Part shown: positions 1 to 7,527 of the stretch, piece after piece | Layout: every line of letters begins with the position of its first letter | Numbering within the stretch: the first letter of the stretch is position 1 | NCBI GenBank assembly: GCA_964509545.1 | Contig: CAZDXQ010000028.1 | Span: 1 to 46,194 of the forward strand | From: JADJWR01 sp964509545 | Lineage (GTDB): Bacteria; Pseudomonadota; Gammaproteobacteria; Burkholderiales; Burkholderiaceae_F | Direction of reading: 5' to 3' | Length of the DNA stretch: 46,194 nucleotides | Position numbers and translations under genes: made by a program | Notes under the pieces: generated by a model | Told to the model about the DNA's origin: nothing | Database searches by the model: none | What the model saw: only the letters and a program-made list of their open reading frames with translations

Positions 1-1257
1 CTCGGCGGCGAGGACTTCGACCAGCGGATCATCGATTACGTGGTCACCGAGTTCAAGAAGGAATCGGGCGCCGACCTGTCCAAGGACGTGCTGGCGCTGC
101 AGCGGCTGAAGGACGCAGCGGAGAAGGCCAAGATCGAACTGTCGTCGGGACAGCAGACCGAGATCAACCTGCCGTACATCACGGCTGACGCTTCCGGGCC
201 GAAGCACCTGAACATGAAGCTGACCCGCGCCAAGTTCGAGGCGCTGGTCGAGGACCTGATCGAGCGGACCATCGAGCCGTGCCGGATCGCGATCAAGGAC
301 GCCGGGGTCAAGACCTCCGACATCCAGGACGTGATCCTGGTCGGCGGCATGACGCGCATGCCGAAGGTGCAGGACAAGGTGCGCGAGTTCTTTGGCAAGG
401 AGCCGCGCAAGGACGTCAACCCGGACGAGGCGGTGGCGGTCGGCGCGGCGATCCAGGGTTCGGTGCTGTCGGGCGACCGCAAGGACGTGCTGCTGCTCGA
501 CGTCACGCCGCTGTCGCTGGGCATCGAGACGCTCGGCGGCGTGATGACCAAGATGATCCAGAAGAACACCACGATCCCGACCAAGTTCTCGCAGGTGTTC
601 TCCACTGCCGACGACAACCAGCCGGCGGTGACGATCAAGGTCTTCCAGGGCGAGCGCGAGATGGCCTCCGGCAACAAGCTGCTCGGCGAGTTCAACCTCG
701 AGGGCATCCCGCCGGCGCCGCGCGGCCTGCCGCAGATCGAGGTCACCTTCGACATCGACGCCAACGGCATCCTGCACGTCGGCGCCAAGGACAAGGCCAC
801 CGGCAAAGAGAACAAGATCACGATCAAGGCCAACTCGGGCCTGACCGAGGCCGAGATCCAGCGCATGGTCAAGGACGCCGAAGCCAACAAGGCCGAGGAC
901 CACAAGCGCTTCGAACTCGCCCAGGCGCGCAACCAGGCCGACGCCAGCGTGCACCAGATCAGGAAGGCGCTTGCGGAGCACGGCTCTTCGCTCGATGCGG
1001 CCGAGAAGGAAAAGATCGAGGCCGCAGTGAAGGACGTCGAGGAAGCGCTGAAGGGCGACGACAAGGACGCGATCGAGGCCAAGACCGCGGCGATGATGAC
1101 CGCCTCGCAGAAGCTCGGCGAGAAGATGTATGCGAGCATGCAGGGCGGCGCCGCGGGCGCTGGAGCGGCAGCGGAAACGGCGAGGGGCGGCGCGGAGAAG
1201 GAGGCCAAGGCCGACGATGTCGTCGACGCCGACTACAAAGAGGTCAAGCGCGGATAA
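1..1257 (+). CDS. dnaK: Chaperone DnaK (Hsp70), 3' part
   Basis: This is the 3' part of the Hsp70 chaperone gene; the reading frame is open from base 1, so the start and roughly the first third of the protein lie outside the window. The in-window part holds the rest of the ATPase domain (LGGEDFDQRI, then VILVGGMTRMPKVQ near codon 105, and NPDEAVAVGAA), the hydrophobic linker DVLLLDVTPLSLGIET, the substrate-binding beta domain and the helical lid. The tail ends in DVVDADYKEVKRG, close to the usual acidic DnaK C-terminus. DnaK binds exposed hydrophobic stretches of client proteins and works with DnaJ, encoded 77 bases downstream on the same strand, and with GrpE. There is no frameshift or odd residue in what is visible. 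The internal GTG at 40 is not a start; the frame simply continues from upstream. Confidence 0.97.
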   Translation, partial: LGGEDFDQRIIDYVVTEFKKESGADLSKDVLALQRLKDAAEKAKIELSSGQQTEINLPYITADASGPKHLNMKLTRAKFEALVEDLIERTIEPCRIAIKDAGVKTSDIQDVILVGGMTRMPKVQDKVREFFGKEPRKDVNPDEAVAVGAAIQGSVLSGDRKDVLLLDVTPLSLGIETLGGVMTKMIQKNTTIPTKFSQVFSTADDNQPAVTIKVFQGEREMASGNKLLGEFNLEGIPPAPRGLPQIEVTFDIDANGILHVGAKDKATGKENKITIKANSGLTEAEIQRMVKDAEANKAEDHKRFELAQARNQADASVHQIRKALAEHGSSLDAAEKEKIEAAVKDVEEALKGDDKDAIEAKTAAMMTASQKLGEKMYASMQGGAAGAGAAAETARGGAEKEAKADDVVDADYKEVKRG

Positions 1258-1279
1258 CGCGATCGACTGATCCTGCGGC

Positions 1280-1311
1280 GGGCCGGGACGGGTGCAAGCC
1301 TCTCCCGGCCC
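1280..1311 (+). terminator. Hairpin between dnaK and dnaJ (possible attenuator)
   Basis: A perfect 9-base inverted repeat (gggccggga at 1280-1288, tcccggccc at 1303-1311) closes a 14-base loop and is followed by cttgtcgc rather than a T run. It lies between the dnaK stop and the dnaJ start. A stem of this strength could act as a partial terminator or as an mRNA-processing and stability element that sets the DnaK:DnaJ ratio. The inverted repeat is seen directly; the role is inferred. Confidence 0.5.
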
Positions 1312-1334
1312 TTGTCGCATGAAACGGACTGAAC

Positions 1335-2492
1335 ATGGCCAAACGTGATTTCTACGACGTCCTCGGCGTCGCCAAGAACGCCTCGGAAGAGGAAATCAAG
1401 AAGGCGTATCGCAAGCTGGCGATGAAGTACCACCCCGACCGCAACCAGGGCAAGGGTGACGAGAAGCACGCCAAGGCGTCGGAGGAGAAGTTCAAGGAGG
1501 TCAAGGAGGCGTACGAAGTCCTGACCGATCCGAACAAGCGCGCCGCCTACGACCGCTTCGGCCATGCCGGCGTCGATCCGAATGCCGGTGGCGGCTTCGG
1601 CGGATTTCGCGGCGCCGAGGGCATGGGCGGCTTCGCCGAGGCGTTCGGCGACATCTTCGGCGACATCTTCGGTGGTGGCCGCGGCGGCGGACGCAGCAAC
1701 GCCTATCGCGGCGCCGACCTCCGCTACAACATGGAAATCACGCTCGAGCAGGCGGCCAAGGGATTTGCCACCGACATTCGCGTGCCGGCCTGGGACAGTT
1801 GCGAGACCTGCCACGGCTCGGGGGCCAAGCCGGGTACGTCACCGAAGACCTGCACGATGTGCGGCGGCGGCGGTGCCGTGCGCATGCAGCAGGGATTCTT
1901 CTCGATCCAGCAGACCTGCCCGACCTGCCACGGCAGCGGCAAGGTGATCGCCGAACCGTGCGCCGCGTGCAGCGGCGCCGGCCGGATCAAGAAGAACAAG
2001 GTGCTCGAGGTCAACGTCCCGGCCGGAATCGACGAAGGGCAGCGCATCCGCCTGTCGGGCAAGGGCGAGCCGGGCATGAACGGCGGACCGCCGGGCGACC
2101 TTTACGTCGAGATCCGCCTGAAGCCGCACGATGTCTTCCAGCGCGACGGCGATGACCTTCACTGCGAGGTGCCGGTGTCGATCGCCACCGCCGCGCTCGG
2201 CGGCGAGATCGAGATCGGCACGCTGACGGACAAGGTGAGCATCACGATCCCGGAGGGCACGCAAAGCGGCAAGACCTTCCGCCTGCGCGGCAAGGGCATC
2301 AAGGGTGTGCGCTCGAGCTATCCCGGCGACCTGTACTGCCATGTCATTGTCGAGACGCCGGTGCGGCTGAGCGAGAAACAGAAAAAACTGCTGCGCGACT
2401 TCGAGGCGAGCCTGAAGGACGGCGGCGAAAAGCATTCCCCCCAGACCAAGAGCTTCATGGACAAGATGAAAGGCTTCTTCACGGCCGAGTGA
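1335..2492 (+). CDS. dnaJ: Chaperone protein DnaJ (Hsp40)
   Basis: DnaJ is the type I J-domain co-chaperone that stimulates DnaK ATP hydrolysis and delivers unfolded clients. The 385-residue product shows the whole family architecture: an N-terminal J domain with the HPD tripeptide (KYHPDRNQGKG, about residue 33), a Gly/Phe-rich linker (about 75-115), a zinc-finger region with four CxxCxGxG-type repeats (CETCHGSG, CTMCGGGG, CPTCHGSG, CAACSGAG, about 155-220) and the C-terminal client-binding beta domains. The length is close to the 376 residues of the E. coli protein. The start at 1335 agrees with the usual MAKRDFYDVLG N-terminus. It follows dnaK in the same direction and is probably cotranscribed with it. 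The second zinc-finger repeat ends in GGGG instead of GxG, a common variation. Confidence 0.97.
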   Translation: MAKRDFYDVLGVAKNASEEEIKKAYRKLAMKYHPDRNQGKGDEKHAKASEEKFKEVKEAYEVLTDPNKRAAYDRFGHAGVDPNAGGGFGGFRGAEGMGGFAEAFGDIFGDIFGGGRGGGRSNAYRGADLRYNMEITLEQAAKGFATDIRVPAWDSCETCHGSGAKPGTSPKTCTMCGGGGAVRMQQGFFSIQQTCPTCHGSGKVIAEPCAACSGAGRIKKNKVLEVNVPAGIDEGQRIRLSGKGEPGMNGGPPGDLYVEIRLKPHDVFQRDGDDLHCEVPVSIATAALGGEIEIGTLTDKVSITIPEGTQSGKTFRLRGKGIKGVRSSYPGDLYCHVIVETPVRLSEKQKKLLRDFEASLKDGGEKHSPQTKSFMDKMKGFFTAE

Positions 2493-2558
2493 AGAAGCCC
2501 TTCATCTCGCGGCGCAGGCTGATGGCCGACTGCAACGATTGGCAGGCTGAATGCAAGT

Positions 2559-2849
2559 TCAGGCGCTGACAAGGGAGATCTTCACGCGCTTACCCACCGC
2601 GTAGGCGGCCTTGACGAGCGTCGTCAAAGTGGCAGATGCGTTATCGGGATCGGGCAGCCGGTCCAGCCGGCCGCGGATCGTGCCCATGCGCTTGACCATT
2701 GCCGTCCCGGTCAATTGCTTCACCTTCATGCCCTGCTGCAGCGGATGGGCGAGCACGCGCTTGATCGCGACAGCCTGAACTGCGTCCAGGATGCCTTCCT
2801 CCTGCAGGAACTCGTCGAAGTCGGAACCGATGTGCGGATTGCGTTTCAC
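2559..2849 (-). CDS. XRE-family antitoxin-like DNA-binding protein
   Basis: A 96-residue protein resembling the antitoxins that follow Gp49/HigB-type toxins: MKRNPHIGSDFDEFLQEEG at the N-terminus, then an HTH segment (TGTAMVKRM...RLDRLPDPDN, about 46-72) and a closing TLTTLVKAAYAVGKRVKISL. The start is a GTG at 2849 that overlaps the stop of an upstream toxin-like reading frame in a GTGA arrangement, as expected for translational coupling in toxin-antitoxin operons. The family binds its own operator and neutralises an RNase toxin. Here the toxin appears to be only a C-terminal stub, so the gene is probably an orphan antitoxin. The recognition-helix region carries GTIRGRLDRLPDP, with a Pro and extra Gly that look unfavourable, so the protein itself may be decaying. 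Confidence 0.7.
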   Translation of the reverse strand: MKRNPHIGSDFDEFLQEEGILDAVQAVAIKRVLAHPLQQGMKVKQLTGTAMVKRMGTIRGRLDRLPDPDNASATLTTLVKAAYAVGKRVKISLVSA

Positions 2850-2950
2850 GAACTGCGCCGCAACTTCTTTAACCGTTGGCGGGCCAGATCAAGATCGTGC
2901 TTGGGCGTCTTGCGCGCCTTCTTGCTGAACCCGTGCCGCAGGAGGCGAAA
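2846..2950 (-). pseudogene. C-terminal remnant of RelE/HigB (Gp49-like) toxin
   Basis: On the minus strand the frame ending at the TGA of 2846-2848 reads FRLLRHGFSKKARKTP followed by KHDLDLARQRLKKLRRSS. This matches the conserved tail of phage-derived Gp49-like/RelE toxins (LHGFxKKxxKTPxxDxxxARxR). Upstream in the same frame (about 2951-3060) there is no further similarity to the family and no convincing start, so only about 34 of the usual 100-110 residues remain. It overlaps the antitoxin start by four bases. I read it as a toxin whose 5' part was deleted; the exact 5' limit is uncertain. Confidence 0.6.
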
Positions 2951-3135
2951 CGAACGCACTTGCGGTTCGTGCTGTGATGCACACTTTCGTTCAGGATTGT
3001 TCGCAGCGGCAAGTCGATTGCCAGTCCGGAAGGCGGTCTCGCTTCAGCCGTCGACCGAGAGTGGCCTGTCGCGATGCAAAGGCAGGAACTGCCGCAAGCC
3101 GATGCGACGCCTCGGGAGTCGTCGAAGGAAGACCG

Positions 3136-3612
3136 ATGAAACGCTATGCCGATCTGCTCGCCGATGCGCGCGAGCGCGTGCGCGAAATCATGCCCTGGGA
3201 TCTCGCCCGCCTGCGTGCCGGCGATCATGTTTCGCTGCTGCTCGATGTGCGCGAGCCGGCCGAGTTCGCGCAGGCGCGGATTCCGGGCTCGATCAACGTT
3301 CCGCGTGGGGTGCTCGAGCAGGCCTGCGAATGGGACTACGACGAGACGGTGCCCGAACTGGCGTGTGGACGCGATCTTCCCATCGTGGTCATCTGCCGCT
3401 CCGGACACCGCTCGGTGCTGGCGGCCGACGTACTGCAACAACTCGGCTTCGCCGACGTGGTGTCGCTGAAGACCGGCGTGCGCGGCTGGAACGACTTCGA
3501 TCAGCCGCTGGTCGACGGCGATGGCCGGCCCCTCGACGGGGACGAAGCGGAGCGCCGGCTCGCGCCGCGCCTGCGCCCGGAGCAGCGGCGGCCGACGCGT
3601 TCCGAAGGCTGA
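3136..3612 (+). CDS. Rhodanese-like domain protein
   Basis: A 158-residue single-domain rhodanese. Family members carry sulfur as a persulfide on an active-site Cys and pass it to thiophilic acceptors. The domain spans about residues 30-125: LLLDVREPAEFAQARIPGS, then the active loop VICRSGHRS with the catalytic Cys at 87, and LKTGVRGWNDF near the end. The tail beyond about 130 is rich in Arg and Pro and looks disordered. There is no signal peptide, so it is cytoplasmic. The start at 3136 is chosen because a purine-rich GGAAGA lies just upstream and the residues before it in frame do not look like protein. It stands alone, facing a truncated pseudogene downstream with a terminator hairpin between them; its substrate is unknown. 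Confidence 0.88.
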   Translation: MKRYADLLADARERVREIMPWDLARLRAGDHVSLLLDVREPAEFAQARIPGSINVPRGVLEQACEWDYDETVPELACGRDLPIVVICRSGHRSVLAADVLQQLGFADVVSLKTGVRGWNDFDQPLVDGDGRPLDGDEAERRLAPRLRPEQRRPTRSEG

Positions 3613-3625
3613 CCGCGCGACGCAA

Positions 3626-3647
3626 GGCCGTCCTTTGCCGGACGGCC
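3626..3647. terminator. Bidirectional terminator-like hairpin
   Basis: A perfect 8-base stem (ggccgtcc / ggacggcc) with the 6-base loop tttgcc lies between the convergent ends of the rhodanese gene and the haloperoxidase remnant. There is no T run on either side, so intrinsic termination is plausible but not certain. Confidence 0.5.
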
Positions 3648-3701
3648 CCGCGTGTTCGATTCGATCGCCCGCCGCCCGCGTATCCGGTGTCAATGCGGCA
3701 G

Positions 3702-4430
3702 CTATAGGGCTTTATCCACCGCCAGGGCGCCGATCTTCCGCCCCATCGCGATGCCGACGTCCGTCGATGTGCGGTAGTGAATGCCCTCGTAAATGTGCGC
3801 GCCGGCCACCTCGCGCACGAAATCGTCGAGCGTCGTCCAGCGCCGGGTCGCGCTCTTGGCGGTGGGGCCCGTGGTGGCGAACTGCGGCGTTTCGCCGTCG
3901 CCGATGTCGGCTTTCAGCACCGTGGCGACCGCGGCGGCGAGGATGCTGTGCACGCTCGGATACTCGGGGTGCAGCGGGGCCCCGATCAGCGGCATCCATG
4001 AGGCATCGCGCTCGGTGGCGCCGCTGCCGTCGATGTCGCCGTTGCGGATCTCGGTGGCCGGCCGCCAGACGTTGTCGTGATACTTGGCGTCGAACACGGC
4101 GATCAACGCGCCGTCCATCGCCTGCGCCACGGCGGCGAACAGACGGCAGTTGCGGGCCATGTCGCGCCCCGGCATCGCGGTGATCGTACCCACCGAGCCG
4201 TGGCGGATCGGCGGCAGCGAGTGTTCCCAGAACTGTGCAATCTGCGTCTGCTCGGGCGTGCGCCCGGTGCTGTTGCGCGCGCCGAGCGCCTTGACCGCGT
4301 TGTCGTCGCGCGTCCACGCGTCGTTCGCCAGCGCCGGCGGCGGACCCGGCCGGAACTGCGCCGCGCTCGCCATCAGCCAGGCTTTGCGCTGCGACCATTG
4401 CGGCGCGCCTTCGTGAAGGAGCCGCTGCCC
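3702..4430 (-). pseudogene. 5'-truncated vanadium haloperoxidase/PAP2-like gene
   Basis: The C-terminal half of a bacterial vanadium-dependent haloperoxidase-like protein (acid phosphatase/PAP2 fold). Recognisable parts are AAQFRPGPPPAL, VKALGARNSTGRTPEQT, FDAKYHDNVWRPATEIRNGD, the phosphate/vanadate loop EYPSVHSILAAA (Ser and His kept, but Gly of PSGH replaced by Val) and AHIYEGIHYRTSTDVG with the late active-site His. Complete relatives have a helical N-terminal half of more than 200 residues ahead of QFRPPPPPAL; here similarity stops around 4400-4430 and the frame upstream is Arg-rich noise. The next internal ATG is at 4373. The Lys- and Arg-containing first phosphate-binding motif would lie in or near the lost region, so the product is unlikely to be active. 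Confidence 0.7.
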
Positions 4431-4436
4431 AGGAAA

Positions 4437-4453
4437 CGCATGCGGCGCATGCG
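4437..4453. repeat. Short inverted repeat at the pseudogene junction
   Basis: cgcatg and catgcg flank the 5-base centre cggcg, giving a 17-base palindrome exactly where the two 5'-truncated pseudogenes meet. The palindrome is plain in the sequence; its role in the rearrangement is a guess. Confidence 0.5.
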
Positions 4454-5465
4454 ATGCACTTTCGCCGGCGCCTGGTGCAACCGCAGCCCGCGGTCGCCGC
4501 CGGCGAGCGTGCGGCGCTGAAATGGGTCGACGACGAATTCGAGTACTGCTGACGCGCCTGGTCGTGGTCGGTCGCGCAGCGGCAGGGCGACGCACTGAGC
4601 TGCAGCGCCAGGACCCTGCTCGCTTTGTGTGACGATCGTGGCCGGTTCGAGGACGGACTGGCGCTGTTCCGGCAGGCAATCGAATCGCCTCTCGGTCAGT
4701 CCGAGAAGAAGTTCCGGGCGCTGATGCTCAGCCGGGTGGCTCACCTCGAGTACCGGCTCGACCGCTATGCCGACGCCGAAGCGAGCGCCTCGCAGGCGCT
4801 GGCCGCCACGCGCCCGCACGGCCCCAGTCAGACCGGGCGTCAGGCGGTGATCGTGCTGGCCACGTGCGCGTACCGGCGCGGCCGGCTCGCCGAAGCCGAG
4901 CGCTATTTCAAGCAGGCGATCGAGTTTGCGCCGCCCGATACGCAGGCGCACGCGCGGCTATGTCCTCGCCAACCTGACCGAGGTGGCGATGCGCTGCGAT
5001 GATCTGGGTGGCGCCGAAGCCCTGGCCGAACGCGCGCTCGAGGTGGCCGGCGCCACCGGAATCCGTGCGGTCATGGTCTGGATGAAGACGAAGCGCGCCA
5101 ACATCGCCGCGCGGCGCGCCGATCTCGGCCTGGCGAGGGCGACGCTGGCCGATGCCATGGGACTGGCGCTGTCGCTCGGCCAGCCGTTGCTGAAATTCGA
5201 GGCCCTGGAATGCTTCGCCGAACTGCTCGAGGCGCAGGGCGAGGCCGCATGTGCAAGGCGCGTGCTTGCCTTTGCTGCCGGCCATCCGGACGCGTACGCC
5301 GCGTTCCGCGACCAGGTCCGCCCGCGGCTCGACAGATTGTCCTTGTCGGGAACGGCGGACCCGCCCTGGCCCGGCATGGCGCTTGATGAACTGGCACATC
5401 GCATCGTCGCCGAGAGCGGCATCGCACATGCGCCGCTGATCGCCGCGCTGCGCACCGCGGGCTGA
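4444..5465 (+). pseudogene. TPR-region remnant of BTAD/AfsR-type regulator
   Basis: Remains of the tetratricopeptide C-terminal region of a large signalling regulator of the BTAD or AfsR/adenylate-cyclase type. One frame reads AAGERAALKWVDDEFEYC, then a TGA stop at 4550-4552, and then continues in the same frame as RAWSWSVAQRQGDALS, ALFRQAIESP, ASQALAATRP and RRGRLAEAERYFKQAIEFAP. Near 4945-4955 the similarity jumps by one frame to RGYVLANLTEVAMRCDDLGG and runs to the stop at 5463-5465. Complete relatives carry further TPR repeats between these two blocks, so the frame jump probably also marks an internal deletion. The N-terminal DNA-binding or catalytic part is missing. One nonsense codon, one frame change and a lost 5' end together make this a clear pseudogene. 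Confidence 0.7.
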
Positions 5466-5506
5466 CGCGCCTATTCGACCATCGAGCGCACCGGGGCGGC
5501 AGCCTT

Positions 5507-6556
5507 TCAGTCGGTGCCTGGCATGACCACCTGCAGCCGCTGCGCCCACGGTTCGAGCGCGGGCAGGATCGATTCGTGCAATTTGACGCCGTGCGCCAGT
5601 TGCTGGCGCCGACGCGCCAGCGCGCGCTCGCCCGGCAGGCGCACGGCTTCGACGCCGGGCCGCGGCGGGTTGTCGCGGCAGCGCACAGCGATGAACTCGG
5701 TCTGGCGCAGGAACGCCTGGAAACCGCCGAAGGCCGCGGGGTCCAGCGCCTGCACGAACACCGTCGCGCCCCAGCCTTCCTTCTCATCGGCACGGCCGTG
5801 CCCGGCGAGTCCGCCGGTCAGCGCCTCGTTCAGAAGTGCCAGCCCGTAGCCCTTGTGACCGGCGTCGAGTCCGCCCAGGGGCAGGATCGTTCCGGGCGGG
5901 TTCGCGGCCAGTACGGCCGGGTCGTCGGTGGGGTTGCCGGCGGCATCGAGCAGCCACGGATGAGCGAACCGCCGGCCTTCACGGTGAAGCCGCGAACTCA
6001 TGCCGTTGGTGGTGACCGAAGCCGAGACGTCGACCAGCACCGGATCTCCCGCGGTCGGAAAGCCGATCGCAAGCGGATCCGGCGTGAAAACCGCGCGCGT
6101 GCCGCCGAAGGGCGCAACGCTCGCGGTGTTGGGATCCGAGCAGGCGAGCACAAGCACGAAGCCCTGTTCGGTCGCGCGGCGCAGGTACGCGGCGAGGCAG
6201 GCAATGTGATGGCTGCGGCGGATCACCACGGTCGCCGTGCCATGGGTGCGTGCGCGGCCGATCGCGGCATCGACCGCGCGCTGCGTCAGCCACGGGCCGG
6301 GCAGCCGGCCGCCATCCCACAGCAGCGCGGCGGGCCGATCGTTCAGCACGACGATGTCGCCGCGAGTGGCCATCGCGCCGCGCTCGATCTCGGCCAGATA
6401 GGGCGCCAGCAGCGCCAGGCCGTGCGTGTCGTGGCCGAGCAGGTCGCCTTCGACCAGGACCTCCGCCACGACCTGCGCGCGATCGTCGGGCAGGCCGGCG
6501 CGCGCCAGCAGCGCCTGCGCGAATGCCAGCAGCCGCGCCGCCGGATAGTGCGGCAT
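5507..6556 (-). CDS. Ldh-family (malate/L-lactate) NAD(P)-dependent oxidoreductase
   Basis: A 349-residue member of the Ldh/malate/ureidoglycolate/2,3-diketogulonate reductase family, which interconverts 2-oxo and 2-hydroxy acids with NAD(P)H. Family marks are GDLLGHDTHGLALLAPYL near the N-terminus (catalytic His region), VVIRRSHHIACLAAYL, FGGTRAVFTPDPLAIGFP and LGGLDAGHKGYGLALLNEAL. The start ATG at 6556 shares one base with the stop of the upstream SDR gene (TGATG), so the two form a tightly coupled pair transcribed leftward from the divergent promoter region at 7303-7527. Within a sugar-acid cluster a likely job is reduction or oxidation of a keto-acid intermediate. The specific substrate cannot be read from the sequence. 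Confidence 0.87.
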   Translation of the reverse strand: MPHYPAARLLAFAQALLARAGLPDDRAQVVAEVLVEGDLLGHDTHGLALLAPYLAEIERGAMATRGDIVVLNDRPAALLWDGGRLPGPWLTQRAVDAAIGRARTHGTATVVIRRSHHIACLAAYLRRATEQGFVLVLACSDPNTASVAPFGGTRAVFTPDPLAIGFPTAGDPVLVDVSASVTTNGMSSRLHREGRRFAHPWLLDAAGNPTDDPAVLAANPPGTILPLGGLDAGHKGYGLALLNEALTGGLAGHGRADEKEGWGATVFVQALDPAAFGGFQAFLRQTEFIAVRCRDNPPRPGVEAVRLPGERALARRRQQLAHGVKLHESILPALEPWAQRLQVVMPGTD

Positions 6557-7302
6557 CAGTAGACCGCGCGGCCGCCGGATAGGTCGAACACCGCGCCGGT
6601 GGAAAACGAACATTCCTCGGTGCACATCCAGGCCACCATGGCGGCGATCTCCTCGACCGTGCCAAAACGGCCCATCGGGATCTTCGACAGCATGAAATCG
6701 ATGTGCGCCTGGGTCATCTGGCTGAACATGCCGGTGCGCACCGCCGCAGGCGTCACGCAGTTGACGCGAATGCCCGTCCTGGCCAGTTCCTTGCCCAGCG
6801 ACTTGGTCAGCGCGATCACGCCGGCCTTGGACACGCTGTAGGCGCTGGCGTTCGGGTTGCCTTCCTTGCCGGCGATCGAGGCGATGTTGACGATGCGCCC
6901 GTAGTCGGCCGAACGCATCGCCGGCAGCACGGCGCGGTTGCACAGGAACACGCCGTTGAGGTTGATGTTCATCACCTGCTGCCAGTCGGCGAACGGATAC
7001 TCGGCGAGCTGGACATTGGGCCCGGTGATGCCGGCGCTGCACACCAGCGCGTCGATGCGGCCGAGGGCGGCGAGCGTCGTCGCCGTCGCAGCGGCGACAT
7101 CGGCCTCGCTGGCGACGTCGACCGCCACCGCCTGGTGGCCGCTGCCGAGCGACTGCAGGGCGGCGTCGAGCGCGCCGCGGTCGCGGTCCCACAGCGCAAG
7201 CCTCGCCCCGGAGCCGGCCAGCCGCTGCGCGATCGCCAGCCCGATACCGGCCGCGCCACCGGTCACCACCGCCGTGCGCTCCTTCATGTCGAGTTGATTC
7301 AT
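6556..7302 (-). CDS. SDR-family oxidoreductase
   Basis: A 248-residue classical short-chain dehydrogenase/reductase. It has the dinucleotide-binding motif TGGAAGIG (about 14-21), an Asp/Arg pair WDRD at the end of the second strand, CSAG in place of the usual NNAG, and the catalytic set Ser142, Tyr155 and Lys159 (IASIAGKEG, AYSVSKAG). The C-terminus FDLSGGRAVY is typical of the FabG/sugar dehydrogenase subgroup. It leads a two-gene unit with the Ldh-family enzyme and starts 69 bases from the operator-like site at 7371-7393, opposite the aldonate dehydratase. By context it could oxidise the sugar substrate or a keto-deoxy acid intermediate. Substrate and cofactor preference are not determined; the acidic residue after the second strand suggests NAD. 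Confidence 0.88.
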   Translation of the reverse strand: MNQLDMKERTAVVTGGAAGIGLAIAQRLAGSGARLALWDRDRGALDAALQSLGSGHQAVAVDVASEADVAAATATTLAALGRIDALVCSAGITGPNVQLAEYPFADWQQVMNINLNGVFLCNRAVLPAMRSADYGRIVNIASIAGKEGNPNASAYSVSKAGVIALTKSLGKELARTGIRVNCVTPAAVRTGMFSQMTQAHIDFMLSKIPMGRFGTVEEIAAMVAWMCTEECSFSTGAVFDLSGGRAVY

Positions 7303-7370
7303 CGTTGCCTCCGCGCAGGTTATTGGTGCAGGGTGAACGCTGCCGCACTATAGCGCCGGCCACGGCCCGG

Positions 7371-7393
7371 AATTGGTCAGACCACTTGACCAG
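7371..7393. promoter_or_regulatory. GntR/FadR-type operator, copy 1
   Basis: A 23-base site that begins aattggtc and contains the perfect palindrome TGGTC-a-GACCA followed by a further GACCA half-site. The core fits the AATTGGTnnnACCA pattern known for FadR-subfamily regulators such as PdhR and LldR. It matches 21 of 23 bases of a second copy at 19318-19340 beside the gntR gene. It sits between the divergent SDR/Ldh unit and the dehydratase operon. Confidence 0.75.
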
Positions 7394-7527
7394 GCGGCTT
7401 GACCCTCGCGAAAGCCGCGGGTTACATTGCCGCGCACAAGACAAAGTCCGGCGGCGCGATGCGGCGGACCGGCCGGGGCCGCGAAACCAGCTGAACGGCG
7501 GCTGCAGTACAGAGGAGACGTTCTCGC

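Noticed and set aside
2692..2714. ttgacc...ggtcaa inverted repeat as a further GntR operator
   Set aside because: It lies inside the antitoxin coding region, has an 11-base spacer and lacks the TGGTC-n-GACCA core of the two operator copies.
6557..7444. Upstream extension of the Ldh-family gene through the SDR gene
   Set aside because: The extended frame overlaps a complete SDR gene in another frame; the TGATG overlap at 6554-6558 and normal N-terminus support the start at 6556.
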